From contig CANOGU010000016.1 in the NCBI GenBank assembly GCA_947565635.1, positions 1 through 45,594 of the forward strand: a stretch of DNA of 45,594 nucleotides, given 5' to 3'. The notes beneath the pieces are model-generated. The model was not told the DNA's origin and did not search any database. It saw only the letters and a program-made list of their open reading frames with translations. Both the position numbers and the translations under genes were made by a program. The first letter of the stretch is position 1, and every line of letters starts with the position of its first letter. The DNA comes from an uncultured Lactobacillus sp. (lineage in GTDB: Bacteria > Bacillota > Bacilli > Lactobacillales > Lactobacillaceae). Shown here one piece after another: positions 9,999-18,049 of the stretch.

Positions 9999-10433
9999 AT
10001 GAAATTTAAGTTATTTATTAATCCAAACAGTCAAGAAATTGTCGAAGCTACCGTCCATCGAAAAAGTGATTTTTCTACTCAATTAGAGCAATTCGTTTTA
10101 TCAAATGGCAATTCAAATGTGATATCAGCTTATGATGACAAAGATTTAATTATGCTTAACTTAGACAATATTATGATGTTTACAATTATTGAAAATAAGG
10201 TTTTTGCTATCTGCAATAATAAGCAATACCGCATCAGAAAAAGACTCTACCAAATCGAAGAAATCCTCCCCGCTAATTTTTGGCGTATCAATAAGTCTAC
10301 TATTATAAATCGCTTTTATATCCATGAATTTAAAGAAACAAAAACTTCTGGTGTGAATGTCATTATGAAAAATGGGTTAAGCGATTATGTTTCAAGACGA
10401 TGTTTTTCTAAAATTAGGAAGGAACTGAATTAA
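9999..10433 (+). CDS. LytTR-domain transcriptional regulator
   Basis: This 144-residue protein lacks a receiver domain. Its C-terminal half (about 45-142) is a LytTR DNA-binding domain, with the typical IRKRLYQIEEILP segment followed by FWRINKSTIIN and the end pattern VSRRCFSKIRKEL. The SD AAAGGAG (9986-9992) sits 6 nt from the ATG. Only one base separates its stop codon from the DUF3021 gene start, so the two are co-transcribed. In streptococcal LytTR regulatory systems such as HdrRM and BrsRM, a stand-alone LytTR activator is held inactive by its membrane partner. The same layout is inferred here. Targets are unknown, and the divergent adhesin is one candidate. Confidence 0.85.
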   Translation: MKFKLFINPNSQEIVEATVHRKSDFSTQLEQFVLSNGNSNVISAYDDKDLIMLNLDNIMMFTIIENKVFAICNNKQYRIRKRLYQIEEILPANFWRINKSTIINRFYIHEFKETKTSGVNVIMKNGLSDYVSRRCFSKIRKELN

Positions 10434-10434
10434 A

Positions 10435-10848
10435 ATGAAAGATTTTATCAAAAATTTTATTAAAAGTGGCCTGAAAGCTGCAGGATTTGGCCCCTTAATT
10501 CTTGTGATTTTTTATTACATTTATTCTTTTACCATTAACTTCCATACTATTTCAATTCAAAACGTAAATAAAAATATTCTTTCCAGTCTATTACTAGCCT
10601 TTATCGCAGGAGGTATCAGTGCAGTCTTTAAAGTTGAAAAAATCTCTCTTGGACTTGCAACTATGATTGATGCGATTGTAATTTACGTTGACTATCTTCT
10701 CTTTTATGTTTTTAACAATTGGATCGAGTTACAAATTATCCCATTTCTAGTTTTTACAGCACTGTATATCATCGGATACTTAATTATTTGGCTATGTATC
10801 TATCATCAAGTAAAAGTCCAAGTAAAGCAGTTAAATCATAAATTATAA
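10435..10848 (+). CDS. DUF3021-family membrane protein, partner of the LytTR regulator
   Basis: This 137-residue protein has about four transmembrane segments, near residues 17-34, 46-64, 71-92 and 103-125, and a short charged C-terminal tail. The size and topology match DUF3021 proteins, which are typically encoded directly downstream of LytTR regulators. Its SD lies inside the end of the LytTR gene (AGGAAGGAAC). By analogy with HdrM/BrsM it would act as a membrane-bound inhibitor of the regulator, but the signal it senses is unknown. Confidence 0.8.
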   Translation: MKDFIKNFIKSGLKAAGFGPLILVIFYYIYSFTINFHTISIQNVNKNILSSLLLAFIAGGISAVFKVEKISLGLATMIDAIVIYVDYLLFYVFNNWIELQIIPFLVFTALYIIGYLIIWLCIYHQVKVQVKQLNHKL

Positions 10849-10852
10849 AAAA

Positions 10853-10887
10853 GCAGATCACTACCATAATTAACGGTAATGATCTGC
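10853..10887. terminator. Bidirectional terminator
   Basis: A 13-bp stem (GCAGATCACTACC with GGTAATGATCTGC, one mismatch) is flanked by A and T runs. It lies between the converging DUF3021 gene and acetolactate decarboxylase gene and can serve both. Confidence 0.85.
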
Positions 10888-10891
10888 TTTT

Positions 10892-11608
10892 TTATCCTTC
10901 AGCCTTTTGGATTTGATTATGCATATCAGCAATATCCAAATCTTTGTTCAAAAATTCCTGATTATCCATTGGCAAATGCTGCTCAATAGTAGTAAATGGC
11001 TGTAAATAAACAGTTGCTTCTTTTATCTTGAAGTCTAATAAGTGTCCACCAATTGATTTATTATCTGCTAAAAAATGTAAATGGTATCCAGCAGCAGCCA
11101 TACCTTGGAACATCTTCGGTGCAAAATAACCTATAACGGTACCAGAAACATCAGTAGATTCAAAAACGGCTTGTTCATTTGCTACTTGCAATAAAGTCTT
11201 GTAAGGCCTTGTCTGCTTTTCAACTACTCTTGTTTTAACAGTTGAAAAAGTTCCCACAATTTTAACTGCAAAAAAGACATTTTTATAAGGGTAGTCAGCT
11301 AAAATCTTATCTTCTAATTCTTTTTGAGTTAAATTTTCGACCTTAAAACTATCTTTTATCTCTTCAAAATGAACTGTCGCAAATGGGACCTTTTCTTCTG
11401 GTTTTAGGATTCTAATTTCACCATTGCTTTGAGCTAAATACGGTACATGATCAAGTAAAATCATTTCACCATCAAGGCCGCTAGCTGTTCCAATGCCCCA
11501 GTCACCGTGTTTTAACAGATCTGCAACTGTCATTGTCCCTTCAAACAATCCTGGCACGAGCATCCCCAAAGTACCATGCTGATAAACCTTTCTTTCATAT
11601 TTTGTCAT
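10892..11608 (-). CDS. aldB: Alpha-acetolactate decarboxylase
   Basis: The enzyme converts 2-acetolactate to acetoin and CO2, the second step of the acetoin pathway. The protein begins MTKYERKVYQHGTLG and carries the family segments GTMTVADLLKHGDWGIGT, LDGEMILLD and HLHFLADNKSIGGHLLDF, including the zinc-ligand histidines. The start at 11608 gives 238 residues, the usual family length, and has GGAAGG upstream. An in-frame ATG at 11626 overlaps the synthase stop (TAATG) and would add six residues. The gene lies directly downstream of the synthase and is probably translationally coupled to it. Confidence 0.93.
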   Translation of the reverse strand: MTKYERKVYQHGTLGMLVPGLFEGTMTVADLLKHGDWGIGTASGLDGEMILLDHVPYLAQSNGEIRILKPEEKVPFATVHFEEIKDSFKVENLTQKELEDKILADYPYKNVFFAVKIVGTFSTVKTRVVEKQTRPYKTLLQVANEQAVFESTDVSGTVIGYFAPKMFQGMAAAGYHLHFLADNKSIGGHLLDFKIKEATVYLQPFTTIEQHLPMDNQEFLNKDLDIADMHNQIQKAEG

Positions 11609-11625
11609 AATTTTTCTACCTTCCA

Positions 11626-13305
11626 TTAATGCAGTTGGTCCTCTAAGATTGTCTTTCCTAATTCTTGATTAAAACTATAATCAACCGGTATATCAACAAC
11701 AGTTGGTCCATCTTCTTTAAAGGCCTTATCCAAAACCTTATCTAAATCAGCCGCCTTCTCTACACGGTAGCCCTTAGCACCAAAACTTTCTGCATATTTA
11801 ACAAAGTCTACAGGGCCAAATTTAACAGCTGCTGAATCGCCATACTTCAATTCTTCTTGGAATTTAACCATGTCATAATTTCCATCATTCCAGATAATAT
11901 GGACAATATTCAGACCTAGCCGAACAGCAGTCTCTAAATCTTGTGACGAGAACATGAATCCCCCATCCCCAGAAACGGAAACAATTTTGGTATTTGGTCT
12001 TACCAAAGCTGCTGCGACTGCCCAAGGAAGAGCGACTCCAAGTGTCTGCATTCCGTTACTAAAAAGCAAATGCCGTGGTTCATAACTTCTGAAGTGTCGC
12101 GCCATCCAAATGTAAAAACTACCCACATCTACTGTTACCGTCATGTCATCGGTAACTCTGTCTTGCAGAGCTTGGATAATACTCAAGGGATGACTCTTCA
12201 CTTGATCCTTAGTAACAGCGGGTGGTGTATCACGTTTTTGCAGGGTTTTACGCAACGAATCAAGATACTCTTTAGATTCACTTGGCATGGAATAGCCCTT
12301 CATATATGGTAAAAGAAAGTCTAAAGTTTGAGAAATATCTCCAACCAATTCTCGCTCAGGCTGATAATTTTTATCAATTTCTGCCCGCATCGAATCAATT
12401 ACAACGATATTTGCGCTTCGATCAGAATTCCAATTTCGAGGCTCATATTCGATTGGATCATAACCAATTGCAATAACCAGATCACTCTTTTTAAGCAATT
12501 GATCCCCTGGTTGGTTTCTAAACAAACCTACACGACCGAAGAAATCATCCTCTAGTTCACGTGGAATAATTCCAGCACCTTGAAAAGTTTCAACTACAGG
12601 TAGATGAGTTTCCGCAATTAAACGTCTGATAGCTCTGGTAGTTTCTGGATCAGATGCCCGCATTCCTAACAAAAGTACAGGAAGCTTTGCGGCTTTAATA
12701 CGCTGTGAAAGCAAAGTTGATTCAATTGGACTAGCTGGGCCTAGCTTCGGGGGCTCAAGTGGCGCGATCACGCTCGTTTTTACTTCTGCATCAGTTACGT
12801 CCTGCGGAACAGAAACAAAACTTGCTCCTTGCTTAGATGCTTCTGCTTCTTGATATGCGTTAGCAATCACCTCAGAAATGTTCTCAGGTTCTTGAACTTC
12901 GGCACTATATTTAGTAATCGGAGCAAATAAAGCTGCATTTTTCATACTTTGGTGAGTTAAACGCAAAAGATCAGTTCTCTGCACTTGGCCGGAAATAGCT
13001 AGTACGGGATCACCTTCTGCTGTAGCAGTTACTAAGCCAGTTGCTAAATTTGATGCACCCGGCCCTGAAGTAGTAAGGACAACACCGGGTTTTCCTGTAA
13101 TCCTTCCTACTCCAGCCGCCATGAAGGCCGCATTTTGTTCGTGCCGCGTTAAAACAAATTTAGGCGTACGTGGATCTTTAGAATGTTCAAGTAATTCAAA
13201 TACTCGATCAATTTTGGCACCTGGAATTCCAAAGACAAATTTAACATCATGATTAATTAAGCTATCAACAATTGCATTTGCACCGTAATATTTTTCTTCT
13301 GCCAC
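11626..13305 (-). CDS. alsS: Acetolactate synthase, catabolic type
   Basis: This 559-residue ThDP-dependent enzyme condenses two pyruvates to 2-acetolactate and CO2. Visible features are the catalytic glutamate in [10 protein letters not shown] near residue 55, the TSGPGASN segment, and the ThDP/Mg motif beginning [15 protein letters not shown] and ending IIWNDGNYD (about 445-480). The start is GTG at 13305 with AAGGAAG 7 nt upstream. Pairing with the decarboxylase and the absence of a regulatory-subunit gene point to the catabolic AlsS type used for acetoin formation and pyruvate/acid homeostasis, not branched-chain amino-acid synthesis. Confidence 0.93.
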   Translation of the reverse strand: MAEEKYYGANAIVDSLINHDVKFVFGIPGAKIDRVFELLEHSKDPRTPKFVLTRHEQNAAFMAAGVGRITGKPGVVLTTSGPGASNLATGLVTATAEGDPVLAISGQVQRTDLLRLTHQSMKNAALFAPITKYSAEVQEPENISEVIANAYQEAEASKQGASFVSVPQDVTDAEVKTSVIAPLEPPKLGPASPIESTLLSQRIKAAKLPVLLLGMRASDPETTRAIRRLIAETHLPVVETFQGAGIIPRELEDDFFGRVGLFRNQPGDQLLKKSDLVIAIGYDPIEYEPRNWNSDRSANIVVIDSMRAEIDKNYQPERELVGDISQTLDFLLPYMKGYSMPSESKEYLDSLRKTLQKRDTPPAVTKDQVKSHPLSIIQALQDRVTDDMTVTVDVGSFYIWMARHFRSYEPRHLLFSNGMQTLGVALPWAVAAALVRPNTKIVSVSGDGGFMFSSQDLETAVRLGLNIVHIIWNDGNYDMVKFQEELKYGDSAAVKFGPVDFVKYAESFGAKGYRVEKAADLDKVLDKAFKEDGPTVVDIPVDYSFNQELGKTILEDQLH

Positions 13306-13341
13306 AGCAATCTTCCTTCTTCCAATATAGGTTGTATATCT

Positions 13342-13384
13342 ACTTACAAATTAAAAGTATACTTACAAGCCATCATACTTTCAA
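13342..13384. promoter_or_regulatory. Repeated ACTTACAA boxes in the alsS upstream region
   Basis: ACTTACAA occurs at 13342-13349 and 13361-13368, and ACTTTCAA at 13377-13384, with a small AAGTATACTT palindrome between the first two. The boxes lie between alsS and the divergent split-barrel gene and could be an operator for alsS-aldB. No regulator is identified. Confidence 0.35.
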
Positions 13385-13493
13385 GTAAATATAATTATGG
13401 AAAACTTCGAATCAAATACTTCTAATATAGATATATCACAAATCCATTCTATAATAGAACTTGAATAAAAATAAATTTAAGTGAGGAATAGAC

Positions 13494-13952
13494 ATGGTTA
13501 GTATCTTAAATAATCAAACTAGTAATGAAGAATTTTTAGAATTTGCGACTAATGAAGTTCACAATGTTGATGTTGCTACGACACATCATGGTGCACCTTC
13601 TGCTCAAGTCTGTGATCTAGTTTTGAATAAAAATGGTAAGCTCTACATTGTTACCTCTAGTCAAAATCCCTTCTTTCAAGATTTGATCCATCAACCTAAG
13701 GTGATTATTAATGGGTACAAAGGAGATGGCACGATGGATTCATGTGGCTTTTCGATTCGGGGAACAATTAAAAATGTCGAACATGAATATATTGACGAGA
13801 TTTTTGAAAAAGATGATTATTTAAATGAAATATATGCAGATGATATTGAAGGTGCAAAAGAAGATCTGCGAGTTTTAGAAATTACACCAAAAGAAGCAGC
13901 CTACTTAGACCACCGTACTCACCCTATTTTTACAAGAAAATTTGAATTTTAA
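13494..13952 (+). CDS. Pyridoxamine 5'-phosphate oxidase-like FMN-binding split-barrel protein
   Basis: This 152-residue protein has the split-barrel fold pattern. It shows an N-terminal helix, then VATTHHGAPSAQVCDLV, GKLYIVTSSQNPFFQDL and PKVIINGY, as in general-stress and PNPOx-like proteins. Such proteins bind FMN or F420-type cofactors, and the substrate here is unknown. A TATAAT (13450-13455) and GTGAGGA SD precede the ATG at 13494. It is divergent from alsS and followed by a terminator, so it is probably monocistronic. Confidence 0.8.
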   Translation: MVSILNNQTSNEEFLEFATNEVHNVDVATTHHGAPSAQVCDLVLNKNGKLYIVTSSQNPFFQDLIHQPKVIINGYKGDGTMDSCGFSIRGTIKNVEHEYIDEIFEKDDYLNEIYADDIEGAKEDLRVLEITPKEAAYLDHRTHPIFTRKFEF

Positions 13953-13986
13953 TTAATCATTTTTTCACATATCTAAATAAGTAAAT

Positions 13987-14023
13987 AAAAATGGATAGGT
14001 TTCTTTTACCCTATCCATTTTTT
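13987..14023. terminator. Bidirectional terminator
   Basis: AAATGGATAGG pairs with CCTATCCATTT around an 11-nt loop, with A and T runs outside. It serves the plus-strand split-barrel gene and the minus-strand ABC-F gene. Confidence 0.85.
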
Positions 14024-14031
14024 AATATGGT

Positions 14032-15537
14032 TTAGTTAGCTAATTTAATTCTTTTATCGGCAACGTGTTCAATAAAATACTGATCGTGATCTATTAAAAG
14101 CATCGCTGGTTTTACCTCTTGTAGTAAGTTAATCAATTGATCTTGGTTGAAGACATCTAGATAGTTTGCTGGTTCATCCCATAAATACAAATCTGCTGGC
14201 TCAAGTAGTGATTTGGCCAAAGCGATTCTTTTCTGTTGTCCCATACTCATCTCTTCAATTGCCACATTAAAATTAGTACGAGGAAAGCCCATCTTTTTTA
14301 AAATATTAAGCAAATCCTCATAAGACAATTTTTGATGAAGCGCAAAATTTTTTAAACTCCCTTTATATATTGTGAAATCTTGCGGTAAATACGAAATTCT
14401 TAACCCATTAGTTAGCTCGCATCTCCCATTGCTATTTGCTGAGACCTTATTCAATAAGAATTTTAAAAAAGTAGATTTTCCAGATCCATTTTTACCTTCA
14501 AGGGCAATAATGCCATGATTTTTTACTATCAAATTCAAATTAGAAAATAGGTGTTTATCTCCTACCTTCAGACCTAAACCTCTAGTTTTAAGAAGAGTGG
14601 AATGATAATTAGATTGAAAATTCATCGTTAATTTTGGTATATCTTCAATATTAACCATCAATCCTTCTTTTTCTTCAATCTTTTTATCCATTCTATTTCT
14701 ACGTGTAATAGATTTCTTCATCATTTTGGCAGCTGCATGTCCAATCGCAGCCTTATTTACTCTAGCTCTACGGTTAAGAATATATTGTGTTTTTTGTCCC
14801 AAATTTTTTCTAGCTTCTATTTTTTGTGCCCAATGATAAAATTGCTCTTTTTGATTATGTAAATTTTTAATTTCGCCAGCTATTTTTTCATTCTTTTCAC
14901 GATTGAATTCATCACGTGCTTCTTTAATTTGTTCATATGTTGCATAAGTCCCTTGATATAAATGGATTTCAGTATTTTCAATTGCTAAAACATGATCAGT
15001 TACTTGATTTAAAAAATTACGATCATGACTTACAACAATATATCCTTTATGATGCTTAGTTAAATATTTACAGATTTCCTGACGACTTTCTTCATCTAAA
15101 TGATTTGTAGGCTCATCAATAAGAGGAAAAGAATTCTCATCAATAAATGATAAGGCTAATAAAATTTTGGTCTGTTCTCCGCCGCTTAAAGTATTAAATG
15201 ACTGCCAGATTAAATTTGAATCAACGTGCATTAAATTCAGCTCACGCTCTAGTTTCCATTGTTCAAACATAATTTGATCTTGTAATTCGTATAAAGTGAT
15301 ATTAGCTGGATCCTTAATCCTAATTGGATAATAGGAAAAATTCAATTTAGTTTGAATTTCACCTCTTCCAACTAATTTTCCCTGTAAAAGATTAAGAAAA
15401 GTTGTTTTTCCTCGTCCATTTCTACCAACTAATCCTAACTTCCAAGAGCTATCTAAGTCTAGATTTAAATTATTAAAAATATTGTTGCTGCTATCTTCAT
15501 ACCTAAATGATACATTCGAAATTTTAATACTACCCAT
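14032..15537 (-). CDS. ABC-F family ATPase, ribosome-protection (Lsa/Vga-like) type
   Basis: This 501-residue protein has two nucleotide-binding domains and no membrane segments. NBD1 has GRNGRGKTT near residue 38, signature LSGGEQTK and Walker B ending IDEPTNHLD. A charged linker (about 190-310) contains the coiled-coil interdomain region. NBD2 has GKNGSGKST, signature MSMGQQKR and WDEPANYLD. ABC-F proteins with this length and the SWKLGLVGRNGRGKTT pattern bind the ribosomal E site, and Lsa/Vga types displace lincosamide, streptogramin A or pleuromutilin drugs. The function here is inferred from family and from the attenuator in its leader. SD GAGGTG is at 15544-15549. Substrate specificity cannot be read from sequence. 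Confidence 0.85.
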   Translation of the reverse strand: MGSIKISNVSFRYEDSSNNIFNNLNLDLDSSWKLGLVGRNGRGKTTFLNLLQGKLVGRGEIQTKLNFSYYPIRIKDPANITLYELQDQIMFEQWKLERELNLMHVDSNLIWQSFNTLSGGEQTKILLALSFIDENSFPLIDEPTNHLDEESRQEICKYLTKHHKGYIVVSHDRNFLNQVTDHVLAIENTEIHLYQGTYATYEQIKEARDEFNREKNEKIAGEIKNLHNQKEQFYHWAQKIEARKNLGQKTQYILNRRARVNKAAIGHAAAKMMKKSITRRNRMDKKIEEKEGLMVNIEDIPKLTMNFQSNYHSTLLKTRGLGLKVGDKHLFSNLNLIVKNHGIIALEGKNGSGKSTFLKFLLNKVSANSNGRCELTNGLRISYLPQDFTIYKGSLKNFALHQKLSYEDLLNILKKMGFPRTNFNVAIEEMSMGQQKRIALAKSLLEPADLYLWDEPANYLDVFNQDQLINLLQEVKPAMLLIDHDQYFIEHVADKRIKLAN

Positions 15538-15550
15538 TTAAATCACCTCG

Positions 15551-15587
15551 AAAAAAGAGCCTGCACTTATGACAAGTACAGACTCTT
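15551..15587 (-). terminator. Leader (attenuator) terminator of the ABC-F gene
   Basis: On the minus strand, AAGAGTCTGTACTT pairs with AAGTGCAGGCTCTT around a short GTCAT loop and is followed by a U run. It lies only a few bases before the gene's SD, so it can stop transcription before the ORF. Confidence 0.85.
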
Positions 15588-15701
15588 CATGTTTTTACGT
15601 ATTAAAAGAAGATCATGTCCGTCTAATAATCTTGTCAAAAGTGCATAGTTCATCCCTTTAATAGAAAACGAATAATTTCAACTATGCTTAGTTTTGCAAG
15701 A

Positions 15702-15713
15702 TTAAAGACGCAA
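15702..15713 (-). CDS. Three-codon leader ORF (Met-Arg-Leu) in the ABC-F attenuator
   Basis: On the minus strand TTG CGT CTT TAA follows the SD GAAGGG (15720-15725) at 6-nt spacing. Initiated with fMet it encodes Met-Arg-Leu. Met-Arg-Leu is the core of the macrolide arrest motif known from the ErmD leader peptide. Its position immediately before pairing segment 1 is what a drug-sensing leader needs. Translation from the TTG is not proven. Confidence 0.5.
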   Translation of the reverse strand: MRL

Positions 15714-15827
15714 CAGCGACCCTTCTTTCTAAAGGTGAATTTCAATTGATATAATTAAGATATCATGAAAATCGATCAAAATCAATCATAAATAGTTAAT
15801 TTATATCTCAGTAGCGCTATCTATTAC

Positions 15828-16016
15828 TCAATATTCTTTGATGACTTTTATAATTTTATAAATAACACCAATAAACAACAGGCTTCCACCGATGATCAAG
15901 AAACTGGTCCAATATACACTTAAATTCTGATGATATACATTCACCAAGATTAAAAATATGAGTAAAACTAACATTCCAAATAACCGGTCCGTTCGTCCCT
16001 TATCAGATGAGGTGAC
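15828..16016 (-). pseudogene. Fragment of a small membrane protein gene
   Basis: This open stretch on the minus strand encodes two hydrophobic helices (GMLVLLIFLILVNVY and YWTSFLIIGGSLLFIGV) and a basic tail ending KVIKEY. It is open back to a stop at 16017-16019. The only ATG (15974) would give 48 residues and lacks a clear SD. It resembles the C-terminal half of a small two-helix membrane protein of the kind encoded beside HTH regulators. It is probably a truncated remnant, though a genuine small protein is possible. Confidence 0.35.
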
Positions 16017-16103
16017 TCATCAAAAGTTCTATGCCTGCAAAACCGAACTCGTCTTATGCCTTTAATTGAAAAATTGCAGGATCAATGGAGTAAATATGAT
16101 CAA
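16012..16103 (+). pseudogene. Possible remnant of a winged-helix (HxlR-like) regulator
   Basis: Plus-strand frames read VTHQKFYACKTEL and then, after a frameshift or deletion near 16050, RLMPLIEKLQDQW to a stop at about 16103. This resembles the end of an HxlR-type regulator, where a wing segment is followed by a LMP.I..L..W helix. It has no start and is frame-disrupted, so it is considered decayed. The match is by eye only. Confidence 0.25.
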
Positions 16104-16113
16104 ATGTAAAAAA

Positions 16114-16147
16114 GCCGATTGCTTGGTGAAGAAGCAATCGGCTTTTT
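16114..16147 (-). terminator. Terminator of the YeiH-type transporter gene
   Basis: An 11-bp perfect stem (GCCGATTGCTT with AAGCAATCGGC) is flanked by A and T runs, just downstream of the minus-strand stop at 16157. Confidence 0.85.
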
Positions 16148-16156
16148 ATCATTAAT

Positions 16157-17188
16157 TTAAAAGAATAACTTACTCATAATAATCATGAAGATCATCAAGC
16201 AAGTAGAACTAATTGCAGCAGCCCCAAATACGGTACCACCACGTTTGAAGATAACACTGAAGTTAACTGAAATACCTAAAGCGGCCATTGCCATCCCCAA
16301 AAAGACATATGCTGCTTGAACTAAGCCATCTAGAACTACTGGTGAGAATGGTAAGAAAGTACCTAAAATACTGGTTAAAATAAATCCGCCTAAGAACCAA
16401 GGAATTGGTAATTTCTTAGGTGCTTGTGTATGATCTTGCGCACTTTCTTTTACCAGTCTTCTTTGGTACCAGTATCCAATTATTAAAGCGACTGGTGCTA
16501 AAAGTAAAACACGCGATAATTTCATAATTAATGCACTATCTAAACTTGCCTCACCAAAAGCACTACCAGCTGCAATAGCATGGGCAATTTCATGAAGAGA
16601 TCCACCAGCAACAATACCAAATTGTGAATCTGTTAACCCAAGCATTGGTTTAATCACAATTTCTAAGAGTGTAAATACTGTTCCCATCACACAAACTACC
16701 GCAACAGCAAGTACCTCGTTTTCTCTTTTACGTTCTTCATCTCTACTCTCAATTTGAGGGGAAACGCCCATTACAGCAGCTGCTCCACAAATTCCGCAGC
16801 CACAAGCTGATAACACTGCTAGTTCATCTTCTGCCCCAAATTTTTTACTAAGCCAGTAAGTCAAAACAATCGTTCCACTTACCCCTAGCATTGCAACTAA
16901 AATTGTTTTAATACCAGCATCAGCTAACTTAGTAAGATTAAGTCTAAAACCCAGTAAAATAATTCCTAATCTCAAAAACTTATTAGAAATAAAACCAATC
17001 CCTGGTGCTGCTTCTTCTCTTACCCCAACTGGTAAAACCTGCAGTGAAATTCCCAATAAAAGTGCAATTACCAACGCACCAATCAAGTTAACATAGGGTA
17101 ATTTTGCTATAAAAATACCTGCCACGGAACAAATTAAAGTCATTGCAGCTGCAAGACCAAATGATTTACTCTTAACAATACTTATCAA
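16157..17188 (-). CDS. YeiH/YadS-family putative sulfate exporter (UPF0324)
   Basis: This 343-residue polytopic membrane protein has about ten transmembrane helices. Family hallmarks include LRLGIILLGFRLNL (about 72-85), SACGCGICGAAAVMGVSP (about 127-144) and GGSLHEIAHAIAAG (about 196-209). YeiH proteins are conserved inner-membrane proteins proposed to export sulfate or other small anions, and transport has not been shown for most members. The gene is monocistronic, with SD CTGGAGG upstream of the ATG at 17188 and a strong terminator downstream. Confidence 0.88.
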   Translation of the reverse strand: MISIVKSKSFGLAAAMTLICSVAGIFIAKLPYVNLIGALVIALLLGISLQVLPVGVREEAAPGIGFISNKFLRLGIILLGFRLNLTKLADAGIKTILVAMLGVSGTIVLTYWLSKKFGAEDELAVLSACGCGICGAAAVMGVSPQIESRDEERKRENEVLAVAVVCVMGTVFTLLEIVIKPMLGLTDSQFGIVAGGSLHEIAHAIAAGSAFGEASLDSALIMKLSRVLLLAPVALIIGYWYQRRLVKESAQDHTQAPKKLPIPWFLGGFILTSILGTFLPFSPVVLDGLVQAAYVFLGMAMAALGISVNFSVIFKRGGTVFGAAAISSTCLMIFMIIMSKLFF

Positions 17189-17371
17189 TAAAAATACCTC
17201 CAGTTTAATTACTTATTCCCACCCAGGAAAATTTACAGAATAAGCAATCATATAGTGTTTTTAAGTGATTCTTTCTCGAAAGCAAAATTCTTATATTACT
17301 ATAATATCCAATCCAATAATTAAAGTAAAATAATATGCTCACAAAATCACAAATATTTTTATTGATATAAA

Positions 17372-17404
17372 AAGGATGAAAGCCTAAATTGTACTTTCAT
17401 CCTT
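17372..17404 (-). terminator. Terminator overlapping the end of the 153-residue membrane protein gene
   Basis: AAGGATGAAAG (minus strand, within the last codons before the stop at 17384) pairs with CTTTCATCCTT downstream and is followed by a T run. The 5' arm is coding sequence. Confidence 0.8.
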
Positions 17405-17845
17405 CAATTTTGTGATATTATTCATAAAATCTTTCAAATCAATTACAGTCTCAAATGTTAAGAAAAACAATAAAGCTTTAATCCAAGATCGACTAAGTAA
17501 AAAGAAAAAGCAAATTGCTAATGCTATAAGCCCTATTCCCACAAACAAAGCTAAGGCAGTTAACTTTGCTCCAAATAAATTAACGACCTCCTTAAAACTG
17601 CTTGGCTCATTTTTAACTAATAAAGATAGGTCATGATATTGCTTACTAGTCCTTACTCGAAATGATAAAAAAGTAAATACGGTTCCAATAATAATTAAGC
17701 CGGCTCCAAGTAATTGAAATAAAAGGCTCAGTGGCGGCTGTCTAAAAATTAAAATACCACCAAGAATTAGCAAGATGTCTGCAAGCAAATTATAACGTAA
17801 ACGTTTATTTTCTAATTTAGTAAAAATTAATTCATTCGAATCCAT
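17384..17845 (-). CDS. Unrecognised membrane protein, 153 residues
   Basis: I do not recognise the family. The protein has an N-terminal charged segment and two hydrophobic hairpins. Segments at about 19-35 and 41-62 flank the first turn, and 94-116 and 120-131 form the second. A soluble loop (RVRTSKQYHDLSLLVKN) lies between the pairs. It ends in a polar tail, DFMNNITKLKDESTI. It appears monocistronic, with its own terminator whose stem begins inside the ORF. The function is unknown. Confidence 0.7.
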   Translation of the reverse strand: MDSNELIFTKLENKRLRYNLLADILLILGGILIFRQPPLSLLFQLLGAGLIIIGTVFTFLSFRVRTSKQYHDLSLLVKNEPSSFKEVVNLFGAKLTALALFVGIGLIALAICFFFLLSRSWIKALLFFLTFETVIDLKDFMNNITKLKDESTI

Positions 17846-17899
17846 ACTTCATATCCTTTAATATTCTTCTTTCTATCAGTATACTGGTTAAACTAAAAA

Positions 17900-17929
17900 T
17901 GACCAAGAGCAATTTTAACTCTTGGTCAT
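17900..17929 (-). terminator. Terminator after the 36-residue ORF
   Basis: TGACCAAGAG pairs with CTCTTGGTCA around a short AT-rich loop. On the minus strand a T run follows it (plus-strand AAAAA at 17895-17899), just past the stop at 17939. Confidence 0.8.
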
Positions 17930-17938
17930 CTAGGTCAA

Positions 17939-18049
17939 TTAACGTCCTTTATGAACTGTGTCATTTTCAACTGGAATTGGCTGGGCTTTAAGCTCAACTG
18001 CACCATACAAAATACCGATTAAACCGGCTATTACTAATAATTGGGACAT
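17939..18049 (-). CDS. Small membrane-associated protein, 36 residues
   Basis: ATG at 18049 is preceded by a strong SD, AGAGGAG (18058-18064), at 8-nt spacing. The frame encodes one hydrophobic helix (LLVIAGLIGILYGAVEL) and a polar tail (QPIPVENDTVHKGR). Its stop is followed by a strong terminator. It lies 63 nt downstream of the YdjM-like gene on the same strand and may share its transcript. The good SD, the terminator and the amphipathic layout argue for a real small protein of unknown function. Confidence 0.7.
   Translation of the reverse strand: MSQLLVIAGLIGILYGAVELKAQPIPVENDTVHKGR

Larger units (their letters stand above)
15541..15790 (-). promoter_or_regulatory. Transcription-attenuation leader of the ABC-F gene
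   Basis: A possible promoter has TTGATT (15780-15785), a 17-bp spacer and TATCTT (15757-15762). Segment 1 (15680-15703) can pair with segment 2 (15628-15650), with matching AATCTTG/CAAGATT and GCATAGTT/AACTATGC ends. Segment 2 (15631-15645) can instead pair at 14 of 15 positions with 15562-15576, the loop and 3' arm of the terminator. The two pairings exclude each other. A three-codon ORF (15702-15713) abuts segment 1. The inferred mechanism is that a ribosome stalled on it masks segment 1, segment 2 disrupts the terminator and the gene is transcribed. Confidence 0.7.

Noticed and set aside
12070-12555. Overlapping plus-strand frames within alsS
   Set aside because: They lie inside the well-supported alsS gene on the other strand and show no SD or family motifs.
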